A DNA stretch of 64,000 nucleotides, taken from the NCBI RefSeq assembly GCF_014646355.1, contig NZ_BMNH01000010.1:62001-126000 (forward strand). Reading direction: 5' to 3'. The notes under the pieces are model-generated. The model ran no database searches. It was not told the DNA's origin and was given only the letters and a program-made list of their open reading frames with translations. The stretch's first letter is position 1, and every line of letters starts with the position of its first letter. The position numbers and the translations under genes were made by a program. Of this stretch, positions 35,222-43,141 are shown in pieces. This stretch comes from Nonomuraea cavernae (GTDB lineage: Bacteria > Actinomycetota > Actinomycetes > Streptosporangiales > Streptosporangiaceae).

Positions 35222-35821
35222 TCAGGAGACGTTGCCGAGGGCCCTGAGCACGAAGCCCGACACCAGCTCGTCGGCCTTCTCGACGGAGACCGTGCCGTTG
35301 ATCAGGGGCAGCCGCTCGGCGCCGATCACCGCGAAGATCATGCGGGCTGTGGCCGCCACCTCGGCCACCTGGAAGTCACCCGATGCCACGCCACCCTCCA
35401 GGATCTCCACCAGGATGCGGTGCATGGGCGCGACGTGCTCGGCCAGCCGCTGGTAGGCGTCGGGGCCGAGGGCCGCGCTCAGGTCGGCCGCCCCCGGATG
35501 CGGGTGCGCCACCAGGCCCGCGAGCTGCAACCGCACGAACGCGCGCAGCCGGTCGGCGGGAGAGGCGCCGGCGGGCAGCTCCCGCTCGTAGCTCTCGATG
35601 AAGTAGTGGGTGACCCGCTCGGTGAAGGCGAGCAGCAGGGCCGCCTTGTCCGGATAGTAGTTGTAGAGGACGGTCCGGGTGATGCCGGCCTCGCTGGCCA
35701 CGTCGGTCATCGAGATGGAGTCGATCCCCTGCGCCCTCGACAGGCGCGAGACCGCCAGCAGGATGCGGTCGCGCGTCTGGGCGCGATGCTCGCCGATCGT
35801 GGCGGCCGAGATGCGGGGCAT
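35222..35821 (-). CDS. TetR-family transcriptional regulator
   Basis: 199-residue repressor. HTH at residues ~12-60: TRDRILLAVSRLSRAQGIDS then MTDVASEAGITRTVLYNYYP (TetR signature). The ligand-binding C-terminal domain is divergent. ATG at 35821 is chosen because the upstream extension lacks similarity. Cotranscribed with the MFS gene; the natural model is ligand-relieved repression of efflux. No clear palindrome was found immediately upstream. Confidence 0.92.
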   Translation of the reverse strand: MPRISAATIGEHRAQTRDRILLAVSRLSRAQGIDSISMTDVASEAGITRTVLYNYYPDKAALLLAFTERVTHYFIESYERELPAGASPADRLRAFVRLQLAGLVAHPHPGAADLSAALGPDAYQRLAEHVAPMHRILVEILEGGVASGDFQVAEVAATARMIFAVIGAERLPLINGTVSVEKADELVSGFVLRALGNVS

Positions 35822-36163
35822 AGGCCCATGGTAGGCCGGAGGGCCGGGCCGCGGCCGTCGATCCGCCTCCGGCCGCGACCGCCTGTCCCGCCAGGGAGCC
35901 ACGCCGCTCGGCTGAGGAGTCGTTCTCGTGGTTCACCTGCGATGCCCCGTCAGGTCATCGCTCCGGATCCACAGGGGAGGCATCATCAGCGACACAACCA
36001 TTTGTGGCGATTAGTTCGATTTTGGGTGACTCGTCCGTAATTCAGGACCTCGACAGCATCGCGAAGTGCAAGTACTTGCATTTCGGTATATCGTGCGCTC
36101 TGATATCTTTTGCCCCGGCGTGAACTGGGGCTCCGAGCGCCAGGTGTGGGAGGACCTAGTGGG
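35822..36163. other. 342-bp intergenic region, AT-rich 3' half
   Basis: No gene is supported. The first 150 bp are the GC-rich upstream of the TetR gene. From about 35980 the composition falls toward AT-rich and contains the palindrome at 36067-36080 and a -10-like TATATC (about 36088-36093) serving the XRE gene. The change in composition continues through the XRE/DUF397 locus. Confidence 0.5.
36067..36080. promoter_or_regulatory. 14-bp perfect palindrome before XRE/DUF5753 gene
   Basis: TGCAAGTACTTGCA, extendable to 20 bp (36064-36083) with one mismatched pair. It overlaps the likely promoter of the XRE gene and is a good candidate autoregulatory operator. Actinomycete XRE/DUF397 pairs often have such short palindromes (family knowledge; not verified here). 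Confidence 0.6.
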
Positions 36164-37039
36164 GTGGCGAACCGCCAGAAGGGAGCCGACCGCGTGGTCA
36201 CGGACAGGTTGACGGCGAATCGCCGCCAACTCGGCGCGATGTTACGAAGACTGCGAGAGGAGGGCGGCAAGACCCTCGAAGACGCCGCGGCGCACCTAGA
36301 GTGTTCGCCGGCCAAGGTGAGCAGAATCGAGACGGGGCAAGTGGCGGTCCGCCCGATCGACGTTCGCGAAATGCTCTCGTTGTATGAGGTGTCCAGTGCG
36401 CGCAGCGCGGCACTGCTCGCGCTGGTCCGGCAGAGCCGCGAAAAGAAAGGGTGGTGGAAAGCGTACGCGGAGGTCATCGCCGAAGGCTACGAGTTCTTCA
36501 TCAGTCTCGAAGACGAAGCCTCGGTCATATGCGACTATCAACCGTTCTTGGTGCCAGGACTGCTGCAGACGGAGTCGTACATGAGCGCGGTCATGGAGGC
36601 GTATAAGGTGCCTCCTGCGCTGGCTGCGCAGAGAATCGCACTGCGTGAACAGCGTCAATCGATCTTAGCCGGTGACGCGCCGCCACAGCTGCGGGTCGTC
36701 ATCGAAGAGCAGGTGCTTCAGAGGCCGGTCGGCGATAGCTGGGTGATGCGAGAGCAGCTCCGGCGACTGCTTGAGATGGGCACGCGGCCCGGTATCTCCA
36801 TTCAGGTGATTTCCGTCGACGTGGGCCTTCATCCGGCCGAGGGGCGGGCATTTGTCATGCTCGGCTTTCCTGACCCGAGTGAACCGAAAATCGTCTATCT
36901 CGAGCATCTCAATGAGTCACACCTGCTCGACGACGTGGACAGAACCGCCGACTACGAGCGAGTCTTCAGCAGTCTCCAGTCGATGGCCTTGTCGCTCAAG
37001 GAGTCCGCTTCCTTGATTGAGAGGATGTCCGCCGGCTAA
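36164..37039 (+). CDS. XRE-family regulator with DUF5753 domain (Scr1/WhiJ type)
   Basis: 291-residue actinomycete-specific regulator: N-terminal HTH (RQLGAMLRRLREEGGKTLED, KVSRIETG) at residues ~20-75, followed by the DUF5753 domain (SVICDYQPFLVPGLLQTESY, VVIEEQVLQRPVGD, IQVISVDVGLHPAEGRAFVM). This architecture is typical of partners of DUF397 proteins in development and antibiotic regulation of Streptomyces and relatives. GTG at 36164 with SD GGAGG; GTG at 36194 is possible. GC content is lower than in neighbours. Overlaps the convergent DUF397 gene by 4 bp. Confidence 0.92.
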   Translation: MANRQKGADRVVTDRLTANRRQLGAMLRRLREEGGKTLEDAAAHLECSPAKVSRIETGQVAVRPIDVREMLSLYEVSSARSAALLALVRQSREKKGWWKAYAEVIAEGYEFFISLEDEASVICDYQPFLVPGLLQTESYMSAVMEAYKVPPALAAQRIALREQRQSILAGDAPPQLRVVIEEQVLQRPVGDSWVMREQLRRLLEMGTRPGISIQVISVDVGLHPAEGRAFVMLGFPDPSEPKIVYLEHLNESHLLDDVDRTADYERVFSSLQSMALSLKESASLIERMSAG

Positions 37040-37233
37040 TGATCAACACGGAGATTGTCGAGAAAGGTCGCCCACTCGGCAGGGGTGAAGATCAGTACTG
37101 GGTGTTCCGGATGCCTCGATGACCGCATCGCGATGGTGTCGTCGTCCAGCATCGCTACTTCAACGCATGCCCCAGTGGCGCCACAGTGGCTGCTCCTGTG
37201 CCACATGCCCGCTGAGAGCTCAGACTCTTTCAC
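37036..37233 (-). CDS. DUF397-domain small protein
   Basis: 65-residue partner-type protein: WHRSSHCGATGACVEVAMLD followed by AMRSSRHPEHPVLIFTPAEW, the full DUF397 pattern (W-x-S-S...C-V-E-V-A...R-S-S/D...FTPAEW). In actinomycetes such proteins bind and modulate adjacent XRE/DUF5753 regulators. GTG at 37233 (SD GAGGGCGG) is preferred to GTG at 37260. Unusually it is convergent with the XRE gene, with a 4-bp 3' overlap, rather than cotranscribed with it. Confidence 0.9.
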   Translation of the reverse strand: MKESELSAGMWHRSSHCGATGACVEVAMLDDDTIAMRSSRHPEHPVLIFTPAEWATFLDNLRVDH

Positions 37234-37564
37234 CCTTACACCGCCCTCGCCGCGACTCACGAAGGTTTCGAGTCACCTGTTCACCGGCTGTCGTCGACCG
37301 CACTTAAAAGCCTACAACTATCAGGAGTCGACGTCTCGGTTCTGACCGGCCGCAGTTGACCTTAAGTACGAAGCTGTAACCTGATCCGCTAAGCCGTGAC
37401 GAAGAAGAGATTCTGTGAAGGTCCTGCGCTCCGAGGTCGGGCTGCACGGTGATGATACCGAAGTGCGGCCATTCGTCGGGAGACGCGCACCTTTCCCCCG
37501 TCCGGCGGAATCAATGATCCGCACCCTAACCGGGTGCCATGGAGTTCAAAAGAGAACGTGATCA
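37234..37564. other. 331-bp gap without a supported gene
   Basis: Contains the promoter of the DUF397 gene on the left and of the membrane protein on the right (SD-like AAAGAGAACG just before ATG 37565). A 67-residue - strand reading frame (37321-37524) has no start context or recognisable motif. A CTTAAGTACGAAG segment near 37360 weakly resembles half of the palindrome at 36067. Confidence 0.45.
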
Positions 37565-38248
37565 ATGAGCATCAAGAAGTTTTCGCTGCAGGAGAAGCGC
37601 GACCTGCCGCCGGTGGCGCTGGACCAGAGTGCGCTCATGGAGATGGGCAAAGCGGTTTCCGGCGTTGCCAACCTCGACTGCCGAGTGCGTGACGCTCGTG
37701 GCGACTGGTTCAGGCTGACCTCGCATGAGGACTTCATAAATCTGGACCAAACAGCAAGCCGGGAACTAAAGCACGTCATCATGTGCGCTGTCCGCCAGGA
37801 CGGTACGCGGCCGTTGTCGGTTGAGCTCTGCGGCGAACGTGCCCAACTCCGCTACAACAAGGACTCGGGAGAAGTTCTTCAGGCCGCAGAGGAAATCCTC
37901 GGCATCAGCCGATCACGCGCGCGGAAATGGACCAGGTTCGCGCTTGAGCGTTCCGTGGTCGGACACGTTTTCGTGGTGCTGATCGCCGCCGCCGCCAGCC
38001 TGCTCATCTCGGCGATTGTGGGTGCCAAACTCAGCTGGTGGCTCCTGCCCGCGACCGTGGTCGCCACCATGGTCCTGGTGCCTGCCTGCAAGTTCATTCT
38101 GCGCCGTGTCGTCTGCCACGCCTACATCTACAACGGGCCAGATCAAGAACGGCCCGGCTTCTTCCGGCGAAACAAGGACGCCCTTGGGGTGACCCTCATG
38201 GGGGCGGTGGCAGTCACCGCCCTCGCCCTTCTGGCGAGATTGCTATGA
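37565..38248 (+). CDS. Hypothetical protein with C-terminal membrane segments
   Basis: 227 residues. The first ~125 residues are soluble and mixed (MSIKKFSLQEKRDLPPVALD), followed by two hydrophobic helices (VVLIAAAASLLISAIVGAKL and WWLLPATVVATMVLVPACKF) and a third at the C-terminus (GVTLMGAVAVTALALLARLL). The arrangement suggests a cytoplasmic sensor or adaptor domain anchored in the membrane. No family is recognised. Base composition is moderately lower in GC than flanking genes, in line with the adjacent XRE/DUF397 locus. Confidence 0.7.
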   Translation: MSIKKFSLQEKRDLPPVALDQSALMEMGKAVSGVANLDCRVRDARGDWFRLTSHEDFINLDQTASRELKHVIMCAVRQDGTRPLSVELCGERAQLRYNKDSGEVLQAAEEILGISRSRARKWTRFALERSVVGHVFVVLIAAAASLLISAIVGAKLSWWLLPATVVATMVLVPACKFILRRVVCHAYIYNGPDQERPGFFRRNKDALGVTLMGAVAVTALALLARLL

Positions 38249-38341
38249 CCCGGGTCCCGTCGAGGGGCGGTTGACCGCGCGTTCCGCCACGTGACACCTC
38301 TCGTGGCGCTCGGCGTCGAAGCCGGTCGCTCTCCCAGCAGG

Positions 38342-38366
38342 GAGCCAGTCCGGTCGCGACTGGCTC
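38342..38366. terminator. Bidirectional hairpin terminator
   Basis: Perfect 8-bp arms GAGCCAGT (38342-38349) and ACTGGCTC (38359-38366), 9-nt loop, between the convergent membrane-protein and heme oxygenase genes. Confidence 0.7.
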
Positions 38367-38379
38367 GTTAGGCGACGTT

Positions 38380-39024
38380 TCAGGCGGCGGCGTTGAGGAC
38401 GTGCCGGAGCTCGGTCAGCACTTCGGTGTTGAGCTGGTAGGCGAGCTTGACCTCGCGGATGATCCGCTGCCGCTCCTGCTCGTCGAGCTCCAGCGCGTCG
38501 AGCCGGGCGCGGTACTCGTTCTTGAACCGGGGCAGGCTGCCGATCTCGTCGAACACGTAGAAGTCGACGCCGCCGTCGCCCTTCTGGTAGCCGTAGATCT
38601 TCTGCAGCTCCATCCGGATGAACTGGCCGCCCGACAGGTCGCCCATGTAGCGGGTGTAGTGATGCGCGATGTAGCCGCCCGGCCAGTCGGCGACCTGGTG
38701 AATCCGCGCGACCAGGGTCTGGGTGGCCTTGGACGGCGTGATCCGGTCACGCCAGCCCTCGCCGTAGATCGTGATCAGGTCTCGCACCAGGGCCGGCTCA
38801 CGGTAGAGCTCGGGGAAGACGAAAGGCCCGGCCACCGGATGATCGGCCAGTGTCCGGGAGACGCCGTCGAGCGCCACATAGGCGAAATAGTGCTGAGCGA
38901 CCAGCTCGCCGTACTCGTGCGCGCTCAACCGGCCGCCCATCAGCTCCGTCAGGTAGCTCTCGCCCTCGGCCGATTCGTGGTCGCTCCAGGTGGCGTGCTT
39001 CAAGGCTTCGGAGAACGGCGTCAC
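38380..39024 (-). CDS. Biliverdin-producing heme oxygenase
   Basis: 214-residue HmuO-type enzyme that opens haem to biliverdin, CO and Fe2+, used for iron release. The proximal His lies in the N-terminal KHATWSDHESAEG segment (residues ~9-20) and the distal helix has the GDLSGGQ motif (RYMGDLSGGQFIRMELQKIY). Length and helical pattern are normal for bacterial heme oxygenases. ATG at 39024. The upstream region carries two palindromes, one close to the likely -10, suggesting specific repression. No haem-uptake genes are adjacent. Confidence 0.95.
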   Translation of the reverse strand: MTPFSEALKHATWSDHESAEGESYLTELMGGRLSAHEYGELVAQHYFAYVALDGVSRTLADHPVAGPFVFPELYREPALVRDLITIYGEGWRDRITPSKATQTLVARIHQVADWPGGYIAHHYTRYMGDLSGGQFIRMELQKIYGYQKGDGGVDFYVFDEIGSLPRFKNEYRARLDALELDEQERQRIIREVKLAYQLNTEVLTELRHVLNAAA

Positions 39025-39053
39025 ACTTCACCCCAGGGCGTTCGGTAGTTTTA

Positions 39054-39111
39054 TGACACAGTGTCACAAAGCTTCGCCGACGACGTCAAGCCGATGACGA
39101 CACTACGTCAT
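39054..39111. promoter_or_regulatory. Two palindromes upstream of heme oxygenase
   Basis: TGACAC-A-GTGTCA at 39054-39066 (13 bp, perfect), and ATGACG-ACACTA-CGTCAT at 39094-39111 (perfect 6-bp arms). The first lies about 30-42 bp upstream of the heme oxygenase ATG, overlapping the probable promoter. TGACAC/GTGTCA is a typical TetR-type operator core, but no adjacent TetR gene exists here. Confidence 0.5.
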
Positions 39112-39227
39112 TAAACTCTTCCCCAGCATCACGGCGGTCACACGAGGACCGGCGACGCGGGTGGCATGAGCGGATGTGGGGGCCGGGCGCGCGCCGGCCC
39201 GCGAGGCGCCGGGACCGGCGAGCCAGG

Positions 39228-40067
39228 TCAAGCGGGGGTCACCTGGCTGGAGCGGCCGAGGGCGATCAGGGTGAGGTTGCGTAATGAGGCTGTGCCGACG
39301 GCGAAGTAGTCGCTGTGCCCGATGGCCCCGGTCTCGAAGATCCTCGTGTTCTGGCTCAGGGGATCGCCGTCGAAGCCGAGCGGCCCGGCCTTCAATCCGG
39401 CCACCCATCTGATCCAGTCGTTCGCCCCCAGCCCCGCCCACAACCTGACGGGAGACTGCTCGGCCTCCGTCGCCTCGACCGGCGCCGTCCTAGACCTGTC
39501 CCGCTCCGTCTCCGTGCCGTCGGCCTGCACCCTCGCGCTCGGCGTCGGCTCGGGCATGGTCGTCGCCGGTACGGTCGCCGGGAGCGGCCCGATGCCCGGG
39601 CTGCCGAACACCGCCAGGTCGGCGACCGGCAGCCCGGGGACGGCCTTGGCGCAGACCACCGACCCGTAGCTGTGGCACAGTAACGCGATCGGCGCGGCCG
39701 TCCGGGTGCGCAGGTCGTGGACGGTGCGCCGGAGCGCCGTGGCCCCCTGGCCGGCCGCCGCGTCGGTGACGGCGCCCAGGCTCCACGTCGGCGGCGCGTC
39801 GTAGCCCAGCCAGGCGACCACGGCCAGGCGGTCGCCGGGGGCCACCCGGGCGGCTTCCGCCAGCACCGCCCGCGCCGCGCCGCCCGGCCGCTTGGTGTCC
39901 TCCTCGAACGTCTCCACCGTGGTGTCGGCGCCGGGCACGATGATCGCCACCCGCTCGGCCGTGGCCAGATCTCCGTACACCCTCACCAGACGCCCGCTCT
40001 GCTGCCCGGGCAGCGCCAGGACCGCGCCGAACACCAGCAGACCCGCTGCCGCCACGTGTCGAAACAT
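39228..40067 (-). CDS. Secreted alpha/beta hydrolase (DUF1023 type)
   Basis: 279 residues. N-terminal signal-like segment (AAAGLLVFGAVLALPGQQSG), a Rossmann-like start ERVAIIVPGADTTVETFEED, and the nucleophile elbow ALLCHSYGSVVCAKAV (C-H-S-Y-G) near residue 135, matching the DUF1023 alpha/beta hydrolase family. An Ala/Thr/Glu-rich insertion (about residues 165-205) is likely disordered. The catalytic His may be in IGHSDYFAVG. The substrate is unknown. No SD is clear before ATG 40067. Confidence 0.8.
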   Translation of the reverse strand: MFRHVAAAGLLVFGAVLALPGQQSGRLVRVYGDLATAERVAIIVPGADTTVETFEEDTKRPGGAARAVLAEAARVAPGDRLAVVAWLGYDAPPTWSLGAVTDAAAGQGATALRRTVHDLRTRTAAPIALLCHSYGSVVCAKAVPGLPVADLAVFGSPGIGPLPATVPATTMPEPTPSARVQADGTETERDRSRTAPVEATEAEQSPVRLWAGLGANDWIRWVAGLKAGPLGFDGDPLSQNTRIFETGAIGHSDYFAVGTASLRNLTLIALGRSSQVTPA

Positions 40068-40175
40068 GTGCTCGAAGGTACGAAGAGCGGCCGTGCGCCC
40101 ACATCACCGCAGGGGTTGAACCTCGCCGTAGTACCGGAGGGGGACACGGGGCGATGCGGCCCGTTCAGGGACCGG

Positions 40176-41345
40176 TCACCAGGCCGCCCGGATCTCTGGC
40201 GGGGACCCCAAGAGCTTCGGATCAGGAGATCCGTGGTGGATCAAGGAGGTGACCCGTCCGTCGTCGAGCCTGCTCAGCGGATCGAAGTTCCCCGCCAGCA
40301 GCAGATGGCGCCCGGTACCGTCGTAGCGGATCAGGTCCCACCGGGGTATGACGTCGCCGTCGCGGCCCCTGCTCAACCAGGTGCGGATCTTGCGCCCGTC
40401 CGTGACGGAGTACTCGTCGATGGCGTAGCGGTGGGGTCGCCGGCCGTCGGACAGCCGGGTGTGGCCGATCAACATGCTGCGTCCGTCCGGGCTGATCGCC
40501 GAAGTGGTGGCCTCCTCTCCCGGGGCCACGACCCGGCTGATCGCGAGCGTGACGCCGGGGGCGGTCGTGTCCAGGACCCGAGCCTCGGAGCTGACCACCA
40601 GGCCGAGCAGGCGGCGATCGGCCGCCCAGGAAAGGCTCTTGATCTGTCCAGCGGTGTTCGTCGTCCAGGTTCGTGTCGTTCCCGTGGGCAGATCGACGAC
40701 CGTGAGCTGGGCGCCGGGGCAGAAGCGCACTGTTCTCCCTTGACCGCACACCGTGCCGTCGAGGCTGTACGCCAGCCGAGTTCCGTCACCGGTGACGGAG
40801 AGGGAACTCGCCGTCGTACCGGTCACCTGGGGGATCACGTCGCGAACCAACTCGGCCGGTCGCCCCCGTTCGTCGACCCGCGCCCGGTAGAACCGCGTGC
40901 TGCTCACCTGTGTCTCGCGGGACGTCACGCTCTGGGCGATGTAGAACGTCTCACCGTCGCCGGCGCCCGCGAGCAGATATCCACCGGGCTCCCGGAAGCT
41001 CCCCTCAGGGGCCGGGGGCAGCCCGACCCGGCTCGCGACCTTCCCCGTGCGGGCCTCGCGGACCGTCACGCCGTCGCCGTCGGCGACCAGCAGGAAACGC
41101 GGGCCGGTGAGGGAGTACGCCGCGGGCCCGGCCGGAGTCGTCGCCCCGATCACCATGGCGGTGACCGTGCCGATGACCACGACGACAAGGGCGGCCGCCA
41201 GCGGAACCGCCAGGGCGAACCGGCGCGTGAGGAAGCCGGGTTTCGCTCGCACCGCCTCTTCGGCGGGGCGCAAGGTCTCCGGGCCGACCTGCTCGGCGGC
41301 GGCGCTGAAGGCGTCACGGAGCTGGTCTTCGAGCCATGGCCTCAT
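40176..41345 (-). CDS. Membrane-anchored beta-propeller-like protein, sigma-factor partner
   Basis: 389 residues: short cytoplasmic N-terminus (MRPWLEDQLRDAFSAAAEQV), one membrane helix (ALAVPLAAALVVVVIGTVTA) near residues 44-68, then an extracytoplasmic domain of WD/TolB-like repeats (SLSVTGDGTRLAYSLDG, IKSLSWAADRRLLGLVVSS, TTSAISPDGRSMLIGHTRLS). It overlaps the upstream SigE-type sigma gene by 4 bp (ATGA). The layout matches proteins encoded after SigE-type sigma factors in actinomycetes and suggests an anti-sigma or sensor role, although no zinc-binding anti-sigma motif (HxxxCxxC) is present. Confidence 0.75.
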   Translation of the reverse strand: MRPWLEDQLRDAFSAAAEQVGPETLRPAEEAVRAKPGFLTRRFALAVPLAAALVVVVIGTVTAMVIGATTPAGPAAYSLTGPRFLLVADGDGVTVREARTGKVASRVGLPPAPEGSFREPGGYLLAGAGDGETFYIAQSVTSRETQVSSTRFYRARVDERGRPAELVRDVIPQVTGTTASSLSVTGDGTRLAYSLDGTVCGQGRTVRFCPGAQLTVVDLPTGTTRTWTTNTAGQIKSLSWAADRRLLGLVVSSEARVLDTTAPGVTLAISRVVAPGEEATTSAISPDGRSMLIGHTRLSDGRRPHRYAIDEYSVTDGRKIRTWLSRGRDGDVIPRWDLIRYDGTGRHLLLAGNFDPLSRLDDGRVTSLIHHGSPDPKLLGSPPEIRAAW

Positions 41346-41917
41346 CGGTTTCCCTCCAGTTCGACGGTGAGTGCCTTCAGGGCTCGGAAGACGGTCGACT
41401 TCACCGTTCCACGGCTGATTCCCATGGTCTCGGCGATCTCCGCCTCGGACAGGTCGAGGTAGTAACGCAACACGACGGCCTCTCGCTGGCGGCGGGGTAA
41501 GCCGCGCACCGCCTTGAACACCTCACGGCGCGTCTCTCCGAGCAGCGTGGCCGCCTCAGCCGACCAGAACGGCGTCTGCCGGTCGCCGGTGATCCTTCCC
41601 ATGATGGATCGCCGCCGGTGAACCATGCGGCATCCGTTCACCACACTCGCCCGCAGGTAGGGCAGTACCCGATCATGGTCGGTCAACGAGCCCCATCGCC
41701 GATGGAGCGCCGCGAAGGCGTCCTGGACGACGTCCTCGGCTGTCTCCTGATCGCCCACCAGCAGGAACGCCAACCGGACCAGGCCCAGCCGCTGAGTCAG
41801 GAACAGCTCGGCCAGGACGTCCTCGGCCGTGGCCTCGGCAGGCGGCCCCTCGTGTGGCGGCGGCGCCGATCGCTCCACCGCTCGTTGCATCGCGAATCGC
41901 GTATCTCTTCCATGCAT
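41342..41917 (-). CDS. SigE-family ECF RNA polymerase sigma factor
   Basis: 191-residue group 4 sigma factor. Region 2 is LGLVRLAFLLVGDQETAEDV followed by VQDAFAALHRRWGSL, region 4 LPRRQREAVVLRYYLDLSEA then EIAETMGISRGTVKSTVFRA. The N-terminal ~35 residues are less conserved. ATG at 41917 is chosen; ATG at 41890 is also possible, and the open frame to 42211 lacks similarity. It is translationally coupled to the downstream membrane protein, which probably controls it. Promoter targets cannot be assigned. Confidence 0.9.
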   Translation of the reverse strand: MHGRDTRFAMQRAVERSAPPPHEGPPAEATAEDVLAELFLTQRLGLVRLAFLLVGDQETAEDVVQDAFAALHRRWGSLTDHDRVLPYLRASVVNGCRMVHRRRSIMGRITGDRQTPFWSAEAATLLGETRREVFKAVRGLPRRQREAVVLRYYLDLSEAEIAETMGISRGTVKSTVFRALKALTVELEGNR

Positions 41918-42412
41918 ACTTCGCTGTCCAGGTTGCTTCCTGAGGCGGCATCCGCCGCGCCTCCGGCACGCAGGGGGCGAACTCGCTGTTGAGCCGCGGA
42001 GGACGCTCCAGGCCCACGGCGATGTTGACCTCCTCGAACCGGTCGGCGACCGTACGGCCTGCCCGTCGATCGCGCACTTTCCGGACGGTGTCCCGCGTCG
42101 CGCCGAAAATATCGCATCAGACCGTAATGGCATCGAGGGGACATGGCGGGATGCGGAATGGAGTGTGATCAATGAGGTATGTGCGCCGGAATTGATCTGA
42201 GCTTGATTCACGAGTACGCGAGCGAGGCGGACTTGATGTTATGTACTCTTCCGTCAGGCGGGCCCAACATGCCCTCTGAGCTGAACGTGAACGAGATTCT
42301 CTTTCATGTTCGGCTGTTATTCGGGAAACACCCGACCTGGAGGAGGAGTGGATCTAAGATCCATTTCTCGTGGGTCTCTCGAGTTCCTTAAAGGGAAAGC
42401 GGGAGGCCCGTT
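41918..42412. other. 495-bp region upstream of sigma factor and small orphan ORF
   Basis: No gene with convincing start or codon usage. From about 42100 to 42410 the sequence is clearly less GC-rich than the surroundings and contains several short + frames (for example beginning MPSELNVNEILFHVRLL at about 42270) without similarity. The last 20 bp form a strong SD (GGGAGG) for the ORF at 42413. The stretch may hold a long 5' leader. Confidence 0.4.
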
Positions 42413-42694
42413 ATGCGTATTACGGCAACTCGTGCGTTCGTGGGACGAGGGGGGCGACGGCATCCTGTTGCAGCAGGAGTCGTCCCCCTCGTCCCGTTGA
42501 CGCCCCGTCAGGCACAACAAAGGCGACTCGACATGACTCAACACCAATTCCCCATGTTCGTCACCCCGAATGAGGCAGGTGTCATCCCAATCGTTGTCGG
42601 CTACTCAGCGTATCTGCTCGGTCACTCTCATGTGTCGCGAACTCCCGAGCCCGACACGGACGAGGCCGCCGACGGTGACGACTCCTCCGCGTAG
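42413..42694 (+). CDS. Small orphan protein (93 aa, or 53 aa from internal start)
   Basis: Starts at an ATG with the SD GGGAGG. The first 40 residues are Arg/Val/Pro-rich (MRITATRAFVGRGGRRHPVA); from Met41 the sequence MTQHQFPMFVTPNEAGVIPI continues into a short hydrophobic stretch (IVVGYSAYLLGH) and an acidic C-terminus (EPDTDEAADGDDSS). An alternative start at 42533 also has an SD (AAAGG). The bipartite basic/acidic layout and lower GC content are unusual. No family is recognised; a small membrane peptide or processed precursor are possible. Confidence 0.5.
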   Translation: MRITATRAFVGRGGRRHPVAAGVVPLVPLTPRQAQQRRLDMTQHQFPMFVTPNEAGVIPIVVGYSAYLLGHSHVSRTPEPDTDEAADGDDSSA

Positions 42695-42703
42695 GCGGCC
42701 GGC

Positions 42704-43141
42704 ATGGCCTCGTCGCGAGGGACGCGGGTCGGGCGCTCATCCCGGGGCGCCGCGATCGGGCTGCTGGTCTCGCCGACCGCGCTGGGCGGCGGCTCGGGCC
42801 TCGCCGCCAAGGTCTGGCTCGACGCGCCGTCGGCGGCGGCGCTGGAATACGCCGGAGGGGTGATGGCGGCCGGCTACGTCTTCGCGATCGTGGCTCTCGT
42901 CTGGCAGCAGCTGCCCCGCGTGATGACCGCCTGGGCGGAGCTGAGGCAGGGAGACCGGCTGGCCAGGGAGCTGGCCGTGCACCCGGCGGCCGTCGAGGCG
43001 TACGAGAGGCTGCTGCAGGCCAGGCTCGGCTGCCACGCCATCGAGAACGGGGCGATCGACAGCACCGACATCGTGCTGATCGCCCAGGGACGGCCCGGCG
43101 ACAAGCGTCACTCGCCCGGCCGGACCAAGCCCGTCTCGTAG
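42704..43141 (+). CDS. Small membrane protein, function unknown
   Basis: 145 residues with a hydrophobic N-terminal half (AAIGLLVSPTALGGGSGLAA and AGGVMAAGYVFAIVALVWQQ) and a soluble C-terminal region (ELAVHPAAVEAYERLLQARL). It starts 10 bp after the orphan ORF and is likely cotranscribed. Its last 34 bp overlap the convergent response-regulator gene. No similarity recognised. Confidence 0.6.
   Translation: MASSRGTRVGRSSRGAAIGLLVSPTALGGGSGLAAKVWLDAPSAAALEYAGGVMAAGYVFAIVALVWQQLPRVMTAWAELRQGDRLARELAVHPAAVEAYERLLQARLGCHAIENGAIDSTDIVLIAQGRPGDKRHSPGRTKPVS

Noticed and set aside
37321-37524. 67-codon minus-strand frame in the gap after DUF397
   Set aside because: No SD, no domain, Arg/Ser-rich composition typical of out-of-frame GC sequence.
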